A stretch of 8,138 nt of DNA. Source: Thalassospiraceae bacterium. GTDB lineage: Bacteria > Pseudomonadota > Alphaproteobacteria > Rhodospirillales > Magnetovibrionaceae. The notes beneath the pieces were generated by a model, which had not been told where the DNA came from, did not search any database, and worked only from the letters and a program-made list of their open reading frames with translations. Position 1 is the stretch's first letter. The number at the start of each line of letters is the position of its first letter. Position numbers and translations under genes: made by a program. The stretch spans positions 1-8,138 of the forward strand of contig DAOWFB010000148.1 of assembly GCA_030638205.1 (NCBI GenBank), given 5' to 3'. Of the stretch, positions 1 to 6,520 are shown in pieces.

Positions 1-974
1 CGTTCCATCTTGTTTACATAGTAAAGGTCGATAAGCGAGCGAGCGCCATACCAGTAACTTATGGTTCGTTTGCTGTTTAAACGTTCAAGCTGATCGTAAA
101 CATGTGCGCAAAGTGGAGCCATACCAACACCGCCGCCAATAAAAATCATTTCTTGGGCAGTATCTTGAACAAAGAAATTTCCATAAGGGCCGGAAACATT
201 AATCTTATCGCCAACTTTTAATCCGAATAGGTACGAAGAAACCGCGCCCGGCATCGCATCGGGATTTGAGCTTGGTGGCAAGGCCAAGCGAATGTTTAAA
301 AGTAATGTCTCCGTGTCATTTGGGCTGTTGGCCAATGAATAGGCACGATTTTGCACATTGCGATTTTTAATTTTTAAATTACGAAGGCCCAAACGCCGCC
401 AAGTGTTTTCATGTTCGGGTCGAACTTCGATATCAGAAAACGCAAGATTAAATCGTGGTGCGCTTAGCAAAACATATCCTCCGGCGGGGAAATTTCTGCC
501 TTCACCCGATGGTAGCGCTAAAATAATTTCTTTTATTAGCGGCGAAAGGGTTTGGGTTTCTTTTACTGTGCATACCCAACTTTCAGCGCCAAGCATTTCT
601 GCCGGCACGGTAATTTCTAAATCACCACGCACCACCACTTGACAGGCTAAACGGTAACCTTGGTTAATATCGGTGTTGCTTAACTTAGCGCGCTCAACCG
701 ATAGGGCTTTGCCAGTTTGTGCTTTGTTCAAAATTTTTATCCGGCATAAACCGCAGGAACCAACCCCGCTGCAAGCAGTAGGAAGATGCACGCCACCGTG
801 TTCCAGCGCACCAAGCAATTTTTCGCCCAGCGCACTTTCTATTATTCTTTCGCCATTGACGTTAATTTGGGCATGGCCGTTTCCCCACAGAACGGTGCGG
901 GCAGCAAGAACAATCAGGACCAGAACCATAATTAGCCCCGTAAACACCGCACTGCCAAGAATGATTTCGTTCAT
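1..974 (-). CDS. nqrF: NqrF, NADH-oxidising subunit of an Nqr-type complex (C-terminus beyond left edge)
   Basis: This subunit takes electrons from NADH on the cytoplasmic face and passes them through FAD and a [2Fe-2S] centre to the membrane part of the Na+ pump. About 324 residues are visible out of roughly 408 usual, so the last ~85 (end of the NADH-binding domain) are missing. Seen in order: one N-terminal membrane helix (about 4-25); a ferredoxin domain with C68, C74, C77 and C111 in the C-x5-C-x2-C...C spacing typical of NqrF; a ferredoxin-reductase FAD domain with RAYS at 210-213 and S246; and the NAD-binding start GGGVGMAP at 280-287. The ATG at 974 is chosen because it gives the usual MNEII-like NqrF start, 7 bases after the nqrE stop. 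No good Shine-Dalgarno precedes it, so translation probably depends on coupling to nqrE. RnfB is excluded, since it lacks this FAD/NADH module. Genes often found after nqrF, such as nqrM or apbE, would lie off the left edge. Confidence 0.97.
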   Translation of the reverse strand, partial: MNEIILGSAVFTGLIMVLVLIVLAARTVLWGNGHAQINVNGERIIESALGEKLLGALEHGGVHLPTACSGVGSCGLCRIKILNKAQTGKALSVERAKLSNTDINQGYRLACQVVVRGDLEITVPAEMLGAESWVCTVKETQTLSPLIKEIILALPSGEGRNFPAGGYVLLSAPRFNLAFSDIEVRPEHENTWRRLGLRNLKIKNRNVQNRAYSLANSPNDTETLLLNIRLALPPSSNPDAMPGAVSSYLFGLKVGDKINVSGPYGNFFVQDTAQEMIFIGGGVGMAPLCAHVYDQLERLNSKRTISYWYGARSLIDLYYVNKME

Positions 975-981
975 TGCATTT

Positions 982-1584
982 TCACCCAAACCCAAGATCA
1001 CCAAAAACGGCAAACCCCATGGACATCATTCCGGTCAGAATGAATGCTAGGCCCAGCCCGCGTAGGCCTTTCGGTACCAGATTTTCATCAATGCGTTCAC
1101 GCAATGCCGCCAACGCCCAGATCGCCAAGGCCCAGCCAAGGCCGGAACCAAATCCGTAAACAACGCTTTCGGAAAAATCATAGCGTCGCTCAACCATGAA
1201 TAAGCTAGCGCCAAGAATGGCGCAGTTGACCGTAATCAATGGCAGGAAAATACCCAACGCCTGATATAGTTTGGGGAAAAAACGATCCAGAACCATCTCA
1301 AGAATTTGCACCGTGGCCGCAATCACGCCAATAGATGCTATTAATGTCAGAAAACTTAAATCTACATCTTTAATGCCCATCCATAGCAGGGCACCATCGG
1401 CCAAAACCCAGTTAAATATTAAATTGTTAATGGGAACCGTAATGGTTTCAACAACAATCATGGCTAGGCCAAGACCAAATGCCGTTTCAAAATGACGTGA
1501 AACCGCAAGAAACGTACACATGCCAAGAAAGTAGGCGAGTGCTAAATTGTCGCTGAATATGGATTTAAGAAATAGCTCAATCAT
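982..1584 (-). CDS. nqrE: NqrE, integral membrane subunit of the Nqr complex
   Basis: This hydrophobic protein of 200 residues (Vibrio NqrE is about 198) has about six membrane helices. It pairs with NqrD as an inverted-topology partner, the two together holding an intramembrane [2Fe-2S] centre that carries electrons across the bilayer. The two expected cysteines are present: C23 in the first helix (GMCTF) and C121 in the LITVNCAILG helix. The VETITVPINN stretch is also typical of the NqrE/RnfA family. The start is an ATG whose first bases overlap the nqrD stop as ATGA. A strong AAGGAGG lies just upstream inside the end of nqrD, the best ribosome site in the operon. The order D-E-F and the following NqrF-type reductase make NqrE the right name rather than RnfA. 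Confidence 0.96.
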   Translation of the reverse strand: MIELFLKSIFSDNLALAYFLGMCTFLAVSRHFETAFGLGLAMIVVETITVPINNLIFNWVLADGALLWMGIKDVDLSFLTLIASIGVIAATVQILEMVLDRFFPKLYQALGIFLPLITVNCAILGASLFMVERRYDFSESVVYGFGSGLGWALAIWALAALRERIDENLVPKGLRGLGLAFILTGMMSMGFAVFGDLGFG

Positions 1585-2240
1585 GGCTCGCCTCCTTCGC
1601 CTTTAGAATTTTCAGTTTCTAAAAGCGTTTCGGCGTGTTCGGGCTTGAGGGTGCGCACAACCCAAACCAGCAATCCCAATAGAAAAAATGCACTGGGCGG
1701 TAACGCCATCATCTTTAGTGGCGTAAACCAGCCACCGTTTTCTGATAATGGCAATATCACATGGCCCATAAGCGTGCCCGCCGCTAATAATTCGCGCAGG
1801 GCACCGATTAACAATAAAATCCACGCATAACCCAAGCCGTTGCCAATTCCATCAAGTAAGCTTGGAAGGGGAGGGTTTTTCATGGCAAAGGCCTCGGCCC
1901 GGCCAAGCACTATACAGTTGCTAACTATCAGACCAACAAACACGCTAAGCCGCTTGCTCATTTCAAACAAATACGCCTGTAATATTTGATCAACAACAAT
2001 AACCAGCGATGCAATGATGGTAATCTGCACGATCAAACGAATGGTTTTGGGAATATGGCGACGGATCAGACTGATGAGTGTATTTGAAAAACTAAGAACA
2101 AAAATTAGCGCTACACTCATAACCAGTGCAGTCGATAACGATGTGGTTACCGCTAAGGCCGAGCAAATACCCAGCACATGCAATATAACCGGATTGGCGG
2201 AGATAATTGGCTCGAGCAATGGTTTGTTATCAAATGCCAT
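1581..2240 (-). CDS. nqrD: NqrD, integral membrane subunit of the Nqr complex
   Basis: This membrane protein of 219 residues (about 210 in Vibrio) has about six helices and is the partner of NqrE around the intramembrane [2Fe-2S] centre. C26 (GICSA) and C109 (VSNCIVLGRAEAFA) are the expected ligands, and the SNCIVLGRAEAFA stretch is a family hallmark. The open frame extends further upstream, but the start is placed at the ATG at 2240. That start gives the familiar MAFDNKPLLEPI beginning and overlaps the nqrC stop by one base (TAATG). A GAGG in the end of nqrC serves as ribosome site. The protein ends with a charged tail rich in Glu and Gly that overlaps the nqrE start by four bases. The overlaps on both sides imply one transcript and coupled translation. 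Confidence 0.96.
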   Translation of the reverse strand: MAFDNKPLLEPIISANPVILHVLGICSALAVTTSLSTALVMSVALIFVLSFSNTLISLIRRHIPKTIRLIVQITIIASLVIVVDQILQAYLFEMSKRLSVFVGLIVSNCIVLGRAEAFAMKNPPLPSLLDGIGNGLGYAWILLLIGALRELLAAGTLMGHVILPLSENGGWFTPLKMMALPPSAFFLLGLLVWVVRTLKPEHAETLLETENSKGEGGEP

Positions 2241-2938
2241 TATCCTGCCTCTCGTTTTAGACGCGCAAGATATGGCCCATAACCATCCGGCCCGAACCAA
2301 AACCGCATTAGGTTGCTAACCCCTCTACCGGTTCGCGTCGCACCAGAAATTCCGTCAACTTCATGTACGTCGCTGGCGGCACCCTTGACCACTTCAATAC
2401 GAATGGTACCGCTTTGATCGCTAACTTGTTTATCAGCCCACAGCGCCTGCCATTCTTTTTCCATGATTCTCGCGCCCATACCGGGGGTTTCATCTTGTTT
2501 ATGAAAAGTAAGCGCAGCAATTGTATTGAGATCTTTCTCAAGAACCAGATAGCCTTCCAGCATTGATTTATAGCCAGTGCCACGAACCGGCAGGATGACC
2601 AGATCAATCCGACCATCGGTTCGTAATTCATAAACCGTTAGAACATTTTCGACCCAGCCCAACCCGGCGATGTCTTTATCTGCCCCCAGTTCGCTTTTGC
2701 TACCCGGATCACGCCTTACGCTAGCACCGCTAACGCGGTCTACCAGATGTGTCTTGGGCATGCCGACACCAAGGGTTTGTAGAACTTCAACCAGGCTGGC
2801 GGAGCTTGCACGCAGGCGATTGGCATCTTGTAGCGGCTTCAAGGTTACGGCGGTAAACGACACTACGACCGAACAAACCAGCGCCACCAGAAAAGCCACG
2901 CTCAAAGTTTTGAGGTTGCTGGTTTTGAGTCTACTCAT
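2240..2938 (-). CDS. nqrC: NqrC, periplasm-facing FMN subunit of the Nqr complex
   Basis: NqrC is anchored by one N-terminal helix (about 12-33) and exposes an FMN-binding domain to the periplasm, where it receives electrons from the NqrD/E iron-sulfur centre. The protein is 232 residues, somewhat shorter than Vibrio NqrC (about 257). The flavinylation motif D-x-x-S-G-A-T is perfect (DGISGAT at 195-201), so FMN should be attached through a phosphoester to T201 by an ApbE-type transferase not encoded in the window. The C-terminal FWFGPDGYGPYL matches the family ending. The frame is open upstream to 3016. The ATG at 2938 is preferred because it begins MSRLKTSNLK directly before the anchor and has GGAGA about nine bases upstream; it overlaps the previous gene by 8 bases. 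In this operon NqrC is the most likely electron donor or acceptor for the cytochrome encoded upstream. Confidence 0.95.
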   Translation of the reverse strand: MSRLKTSNLKTLSVAFLVALVCSVVVSFTAVTLKPLQDANRLRASSASLVEVLQTLGVGMPKTHLVDRVSGASVRRDPGSKSELGADKDIAGLGWVENVLTVYELRTDGRIDLVILPVRGTGYKSMLEGYLVLEKDLNTIAALTFHKQDETPGMGARIMEKEWQALWADKQVSDQSGTIRIEVVKGAASDVHEVDGISGATRTGRGVSNLMRFWFGPDGYGPYLARLKREAG

Positions 2939-3770
2939 ATCTCGGTCTCCAGTTGAGCGCACGATCAACAAGCGGAGCAAACAAGCTACCCAGCAGAACA
3001 GCAAATACCACGCCATCGGGTTGATCGGGATTGGCTGTGCGGATCAGAATAATTAATGCACCAACCATAAGACCGTAAACCCAGCGAGCATTTTCACTTC
3101 GTGGCATGCTTTCGGGTGCCGCCGCTATAAATAAAATTCCCGGCGCAAATGTGCCGAGCATAAAATGTGACCACCATGAGGATTCCGGCCCCGCCATCAA
3201 CAAAATCGTTGCCGCAACGCCAACCATTGCACCAACAACAACTCGCCACGATAAAACACCTTTCCATAACAGCCATGCGGCACCGGGCAGGCATGATATC
3301 GCCAATAGCTGATCTGATGCAGCGGAAAGTATCTGCCGCGCTTCATAGCCTCCACCCGGAAATGAAAAAATGGCAAACGCCAACGCAATAATGACCGGCG
3401 AAAGAACGGTCTTGGTGCCAAAAATCTCGCGACCAAACACCCAACCAAAGCTGGCAGCCAATACCGCTCCGCCCCAGCCCACGGGCGATGGTAATAATAA
3501 GGAAAAAAGTATGGCAAAGTTAAATTGATAAATCTCTGGTGTTTTGCCAATTTGTTTTGTGAACACAATGTTCCACCCATAGGCAACAGCAAACAACAAG
3601 ACCAACAAGGCCAGCCGCTGCAACGCCACATCCTGTCCATCCGTATTCAGACGAACCAGCAGCGGGAGGATAAGAGCTAACGTAAATTGAAAATCTTCTT
3701 GCCACCGCCGACCATGCGTATCTTGATGGGGTGTTGGCACGGCATCGCTATTGGTCGGAGGTGATTTCAT
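2931..3770 (-). CDS. Short, divergent NqrB/RnfD-family membrane subunit
   Basis: The C-terminal half aligns well with NqrB: ARWVYGLMVG..LIRTANPDQPDG..LLGSLFAPLVDR resembles the Vibrio NqrB ending. The ILFSLLLPSP and FGREIFG segments fit the NqrB/RnfD core too. Standard NqrB carries covalent FMN and riboflavin, holds the quinone-reducing site and forms part of the Na+ path. This copy differs in three ways. It is 279 residues rather than about 415, with a hydrophilic start (1-28) and much of the N-terminal region absent. The flavinylation motif DGYSGAT is replaced by QILSAAS (146-152), losing the Asp and changing Thr to Ser. The family TDP near the end of the core reads AAP. A GGAG lies 11 bases before the ATG. 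It is clearly a family member, but neither normal NqrB nor RnfD, so no symbol is given. Covalent FMN binding is doubtful, and its electron partner may not be quinone. Confidence 0.85.
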   Translation of the reverse strand: MKSPPTNSDAVPTPHQDTHGRRWQEDFQFTLALILPLLVRLNTDGQDVALQRLALLVLLFAVAYGWNIVFTKQIGKTPEIYQFNFAILFSLLLPSPVGWGGAVLAASFGWVFGREIFGTKTVLSPVIIALAFAIFSFPGGGYEARQILSAASDQLLAISCLPGAAWLLWKGVLSWRVVVGAMVGVAATILLMAGPESSWWSHFMLGTFAPGILFIAAAPESMPRSENARWVYGLMVGALIILIRTANPDQPDGVVFAVLLGSLFAPLVDRALNWRPRYE

Positions 3771-3806
3771 TTAACATAACACTCCGAAGAGGGGAGGCTT
3801 TGATTC

Positions 3807-3832
3807 ATACATGGTATACGTTATGTATTATA
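3807..3832 (-). promoter_or_regulatory. Possible internal promoter element and inverted repeat between cytochrome and nqrB-like gene
   Basis: In the 68-base gap the minus strand has an exact TATAAT (3832-3827). It is followed by an inverted repeat with ATACAT arms (3807-3812 and 3823-3828) around a 10-base centre. No convincing -35 box lies 16-18 bases upstream, so the element may be weak, activator-dependent or a chance match. There is no T-run that would make this a terminator, so read-through from the cytochrome gene into the pump genes is expected. Confidence 0.25.
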
Positions 3833-3838
3833 AATTAG

Positions 3839-4939
3839 TTATGGCCTAACCATTGCACCCACGTCCGTTTTGGTGGTGCTGGATAAATCAGCAATGCTGT
3901 CAAACAACAACTGCATCACATAACGCGAATTGTGCGTATAGGCGCCGGTATCCTTGGCCACAAATTGGTAATTATAGGCGGCCTTCAGCAGACGCGGCGT
4001 CCATGACTTGTACTGATTTTTGAAAACCGCCTCTTTCTTGTCGGCCACACCATTGGCGTTGCTGTCGTAAAAGAAATATGGATAGGCGTGTGCGTCATAG
4101 GCAATGGGCTTGCTTACTTTTTTACCGTAAACCTGTATGGTCGCAAGTAACTTTTCATGCATGGTTGCAATTTCTCCTGAAATGCCCTCTTGCTTGTCGC
4201 CATCGCCGTCAAAGTCGGTCTTGGCCCAGCGTATCCCACGAAGAGATTTAACATCGGTTACGTTTTCGTGACAACGAACGCAGGTTTCAACCCGAACCTC
4301 CAATCCGTGGGGATCATGACATTCAACACATTCGTTGAGGCTCTTCCAATGTTCGGCCCGGCCCTGATAATCAATTCCGGCATATTCATAACCAATCTTG
4401 GCTTTTCCGCCCCACAGCGTTGCGGCGGCGGCACGGTAGTGAACATTAAGAAATTTTAGTTTGTCCGAAACCGCATCGGGAGACATGCCGGCGACTGCCT
4501 TGTCCACATTTGCGCCTGACTGGCGCCCCTGATGGCACTCCATGCAGCGCGCGCTACTTCCGGCGTTGGCGATGCTGAGCCCCGAGGGAAAAGTTACACT
4601 ATCCAGCGCCACGCCGGCATCATTATGGCAGGTGGTGCAGGTTATGACGCTGGTGGTTGGTGCCGGGCTATCAACCACGCCTTCGGCGCTACCATCGGCA
4701 CCGAGGAAATCCTTAAAACCATCACTGGAATGACACTTTGCACATGCTTTTGGCACTTCGCCGTCTTTGTCCCAATGACGGAATGATTCGGACTTGGCGT
4801 TTGCATGTGGAGATCCGGACCATTGATCAAGAAAAGGTATTTCCGGTGAGTTTCCTGCAGCCGCCGCGCCGGTAGCGTACATGGCACTCATTATGGCAAT
4901 CGCTAAAATCATTATATATTTAGGTGATGGATTAAGCAT
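3839..4939 (-). CDS. Periplasmic pentahaem cytochrome c encoded immediately before the Nqr genes
   Basis: This 366-residue secreted cytochrome has a signal peptide (1-28, ending ATGAAAA-G) and five CxxCH haem sites: CAKCH 66-70, CTTCH 101-105, CMECH 132-136, CVECH 204-208 and CVRCH 220-224. Spare histidines in conserved-looking settings (H45 in SPHAN, H55, H167, H197, H211) could be distal ligands, suggesting mostly bis-His low-potential haems. The haem-free C-terminal third contains a canonical EF-hand calcium loop (292-303, D-x-N-x-N-G-x-x-D-x-x-E) and an Asp-rich stretch at 242-248. It then has a segment around WTPRLLKAAYNYQF that I associate with multihaem cytochromes of metal- or nitrogen-cycling bacteria (from memory, not verified). 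No lipobox or membrane anchor is seen after the signal, so it should be soluble in the periplasm. AAGGGGG lies five bases before the ATG. It lies where nqrA would be and is probably co-transcribed with the pump genes; I infer it exchanges electrons with the complex, most likely via NqrC. The exact family is unknown to me. Confidence 0.93.
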   Translation of the reverse strand: MLNPSPKYIMILAIAIMSAMYATGAAAAGNSPEIPFLDQWSGSPHANAKSESFRHWDKDGEVPKACAKCHSSDGFKDFLGADGSAEGVVDSPAPTTSVITCTTCHNDAGVALDSVTFPSGLSIANAGSSARCMECHQGRQSGANVDKAVAGMSPDAVSDKLKFLNVHYRAAAATLWGGKAKIGYEYAGIDYQGRAEHWKSLNECVECHDPHGLEVRVETCVRCHENVTDVKSLRGIRWAKTDFDGDGDKQEGISGEIATMHEKLLATIQVYGKKVSKPIAYDAHAYPYFFYDSNANGVADKKEAVFKNQYKSWTPRLLKAAYNYQFVAKDTGAYTHNSRYVMQLLFDSIADLSSTTKTDVGAMVRP

Positions 4940-4944
4940 GCAGA

Positions 4945-4951
4945 CCCCCTT
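4945..4951 (-). promoter_or_regulatory. Ribosome binding site of the pentahaem cytochrome gene
   Basis: AAGGGGG on the minus strand, with a five-base spacer to the ATG at 4939, supports that start. In the rest of the 122-base gap up to the antiporter gene I see an AT-rich stretch with TAAAAT about 45 bases before the start. There is no well-spaced -35 partner and no clear terminator hairpin with a T-run. Confidence 0.6.
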
Positions 4952-5061
4952 AATGGAACAAGTTGAGACGACATTTTTTTAATTTTAGACCCGTAATTCT
5001 AACATAAAACCATGTAAAATAGATAGCCACATTAGTTAAGCTATGCGTATTTGCCTGAGTG

Positions 5062-6294
5062 TTATTTTTTATGATAACGCAAAGCCAGTCGTAATAAAAC
5101 TGGTGTTAATGCAGTGGTAATTATGGCGGTTAGTATCAGGGCGGAATACAGATTTGCGAGTATGGGATGGTGCCCATTGCCCAAATTGAATACCCCGGCC
5201 TGATAGGCAATGGATACAATAAATAGCTCTATCGCTCCGCGTCCGCTCATGCCTACGCCGATGGCGGCGGCATCGCGTAGGTTGTGACCGTTCACCAGAT
5301 AAGCAGGCACGCCGCAGCCGATCAGCTTTCCCGCAATCGCGACAATTATTAACACGGCAAGAAACCCCGGCACCTCAATCATGGCGCTAGGGTCAACCAT
5401 TAAGCCGATGGAGGCAAAAAATATTGGCCCCAACACGCCCTTGGTCAGCAGGTTAATGGTGTGGTCGATGCTTTTATATGCCTTATGGCCAACACTTTTG
5501 GGCTCGAAATATAGCCCAGCCATGAATGGGCCCAAGATGAAATGCAGTCCCAATGCTTCGGCAAACAGTCCATACATAAGGGCGATAGCCAACAGCGCCA
5601 TCAATCGCATTCCCGGCATATGAACCCTATGAAGCATGCGCCAGAAGTGTGTCGACAGCCTATGGCCGAGCAGCCATGTTAGGCCGAAAAACAAGACCAC
5701 CTTTCCGATCATGTAGCCCATATCGGTAATGTTGGGAAAGCTCCCCGTGGCTATCATGCTGGCCACCATGCCCAGCAGCACCAACCCAATTATGTCGTCA
5801 ATCACCGCGGCCGAGATTACAACCCTGCCGATGGGGTGATGCAGAAGATCGAAATCCATAAACACCTTTGCCGCAACTGCTATGGCCGAAATTGACAAGG
5901 CCACCCCAACCACGAACGCCTGCACAAAGCGGACGTCACTTTCGGGCAACACATACCACGCCAATGCAAACCCACTAGCCAATGGAATCGCCACCCCACC
6001 CACGGCAACGGCAATTGCCTCTTTGCCGTTATCTGTTATTTCAGAAGGCTGCATTTCGATGCCGGCATACAGCAACAGAAAGAATATACCCGCTTCGCCG
6101 ACACCCATAACCGAGGGGCTGGCAGCAATACCATCAAGCAGAGGAATAAATGGAGACAATGCATCACCCGAGGTGGCGACAGCAACTCCAGCCAAAACCT
6201 GGCCAACCGATGCTGGCAGTTTGATGGCTTCGGCCCCGTGGCCAAATACCCACGCAGCGACCAGCATAATTAGAAGATGAATCCCAGATTCCAC
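5062..6294 (-). CDS. CPA2-family Na+/H+ (cation/proton) antiporter, NapA/KefB-like
   Basis: This inner-membrane protein of 410 residues is almost entirely hydrophobic helices and exchanges cytoplasmic Na+ (or K+) for protons. Hallmarks seen: an early GQVLAGV (31-37); LLLYAGIEM (73-81), the family GxE-like element; SISAIAVAAKV (134-144), the crossed-helix unwound segment; and AAVIDDIIGL, with the paired aspartates D166-D167 that mark electrogenic two-aspartate antiporters. GPFMAGL is at 255-261, and K323 in AGKLIGCG is the likely counterpart of the NapA lysine that pairs with the aspartate. There is no C-terminal TrkA-N nucleotide-binding domain, unlike KefB/KefC, so a simple antiporter is favoured. 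The start must be GTG, because an in-frame TAG lies only three codons upstream. It faces the same way as the cytochrome and Nqr genes 122 bases downstream, so they may share Na+ cycling or even a transcript. The exact ion is not visible from sequence. Confidence 0.92.
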   Translation of the reverse strand: MESGIHLLIMLVAAWVFGHGAEAIKLPASVGQVLAGVAVATSGDALSPFIPLLDGIAASPSVMGVGEAGIFFLLLYAGIEMQPSEITDNGKEAIAVAVGGVAIPLASGFALAWYVLPESDVRFVQAFVVGVALSISAIAVAAKVFMDFDLLHHPIGRVVISAAVIDDIIGLVLLGMVASMIATGSFPNITDMGYMIGKVVLFFGLTWLLGHRLSTHFWRMLHRVHMPGMRLMALLAIALMYGLFAEALGLHFILGPFMAGLYFEPKSVGHKAYKSIDHTINLLTKGVLGPIFFASIGLMVDPSAMIEVPGFLAVLIIVAIAGKLIGCGVPAYLVNGHNLRDAAAIGVGMSGRGAIELFIVSIAYQAGVFNLGNGHHPILANLYSALILTAIITTALTPVLLRLALRYHKK

Positions 6295-6300
6295 GTTATG

Positions 6301-6305
6301 CCCCT
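6301..6305 (-). promoter_or_regulatory. Ribosome binding site deciding the GTG start of the antiporter
   Basis: AGGGG on the minus strand lies six bases upstream of the GTG at 6294 and overlaps an in-frame TAG stop. The stop rules out any longer start, and the first in-frame ATG (codon 10) would remove half of the first helix. GTG is therefore the real start. Confidence 0.7.
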
Positions 6306-6330
6306 AGAAATTACAACTAAGCAACAATGG

Positions 6331-6346
6331 TACAGTTTAAGCTGTA
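6331..6346. repeat. Short inverted repeat upstream of the antiporter gene
   Basis: TACAG and CTGTA arms around a six-base centre, about 40 bases before the antiporter start. It may be an operator half of the neighbouring dyad or the top of a leader hairpin. The arms are short enough to occur by chance in this AT-rich spacer. Confidence 0.3.
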
Positions 6347-6352
6347 ACTGAT

Positions 6353-6371
6353 AAAATGTCGGAAACATTTT
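6353..6371. promoter_or_regulatory. Operator-like inverted repeat upstream of the antiporter gene
   Basis: Perfect 7-base arms AAAATGT and ACATTTT flank a five-base centre (CGGAA on the plus strand). It lies 60-80 bases before the antiporter start, where a promoter would be expected. The length and symmetry fit a dimeric repressor or activator site, but I do not recognise the regulator and find no well-formed -35/-10 pair beside it. Confidence 0.4.
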
Positions 6372-6423
6372 TAAATGACACAAATCAGCTGCTTTGCAAA
6401 TGCTCCCCTGACAATATAATAAG

Positions 6424-6513
6424 TTACACGTTTGTCTGGGGTTTGGTGGCGGGTGCGCCACGGTAAGCACGGCGCAAGCGGATGGAATTAATTTCCAGCA
6501 AGCCCATGGGCAT
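6424..6513 (-). other. Possible 29-codon small ORF or remnant of a lost gene
   Basis: A minus-strand frame starting ATG-CCC-ATG and ending in TAA encodes a basic 29-residue peptide (starts MPMGLLEINSIRLRR, ends ATKPQTNV). Its codons (CGC, CGT, GGC, GCC, CTG, no AGA/AGG) look like those of the flanking genes, and the block is clearly richer in GC than the bases between 6600 and 6779. No clear ribosome site precedes it, and I do not recognise the peptide. The same DNA can form a short hairpin (GTGGCG/CGCCAC, 6446-6461), so a structured RNA is an alternative. Confidence 0.25.
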
Positions 6514-6520
6514 TGAGCAT

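Noticed and set aside
1581..2300. Longer nqrD reading from 2300
   Set aside because: The extra 20 residues overlap the nqrC end in another frame; the ATG at 2240 with TAATG overlap gives the family-typical start.
2240..3016. Longer nqrC reading from 3016
   Set aside because: The extra 26 residues lie deep inside the nqrB-like gene, and the ATG at 2938 has a ribosome site and gives the expected NqrC N-terminus.
974..3770. Calling the cluster an rnf operon
   Set aside because: The terminal gene has the NqrF ferredoxin plus FAD/NADH-reductase layout, and there is no RnfB or RnfC; C, D and E match Nqr proteins best.
4940..5061. Promoter or terminator in the antiporter to cytochrome gap
   Set aside because: A TAAAAT box and small 4-5 base dyads (for example ACAT/ATGT) occur, but none has a well-spaced partner or T-run strong enough to call.
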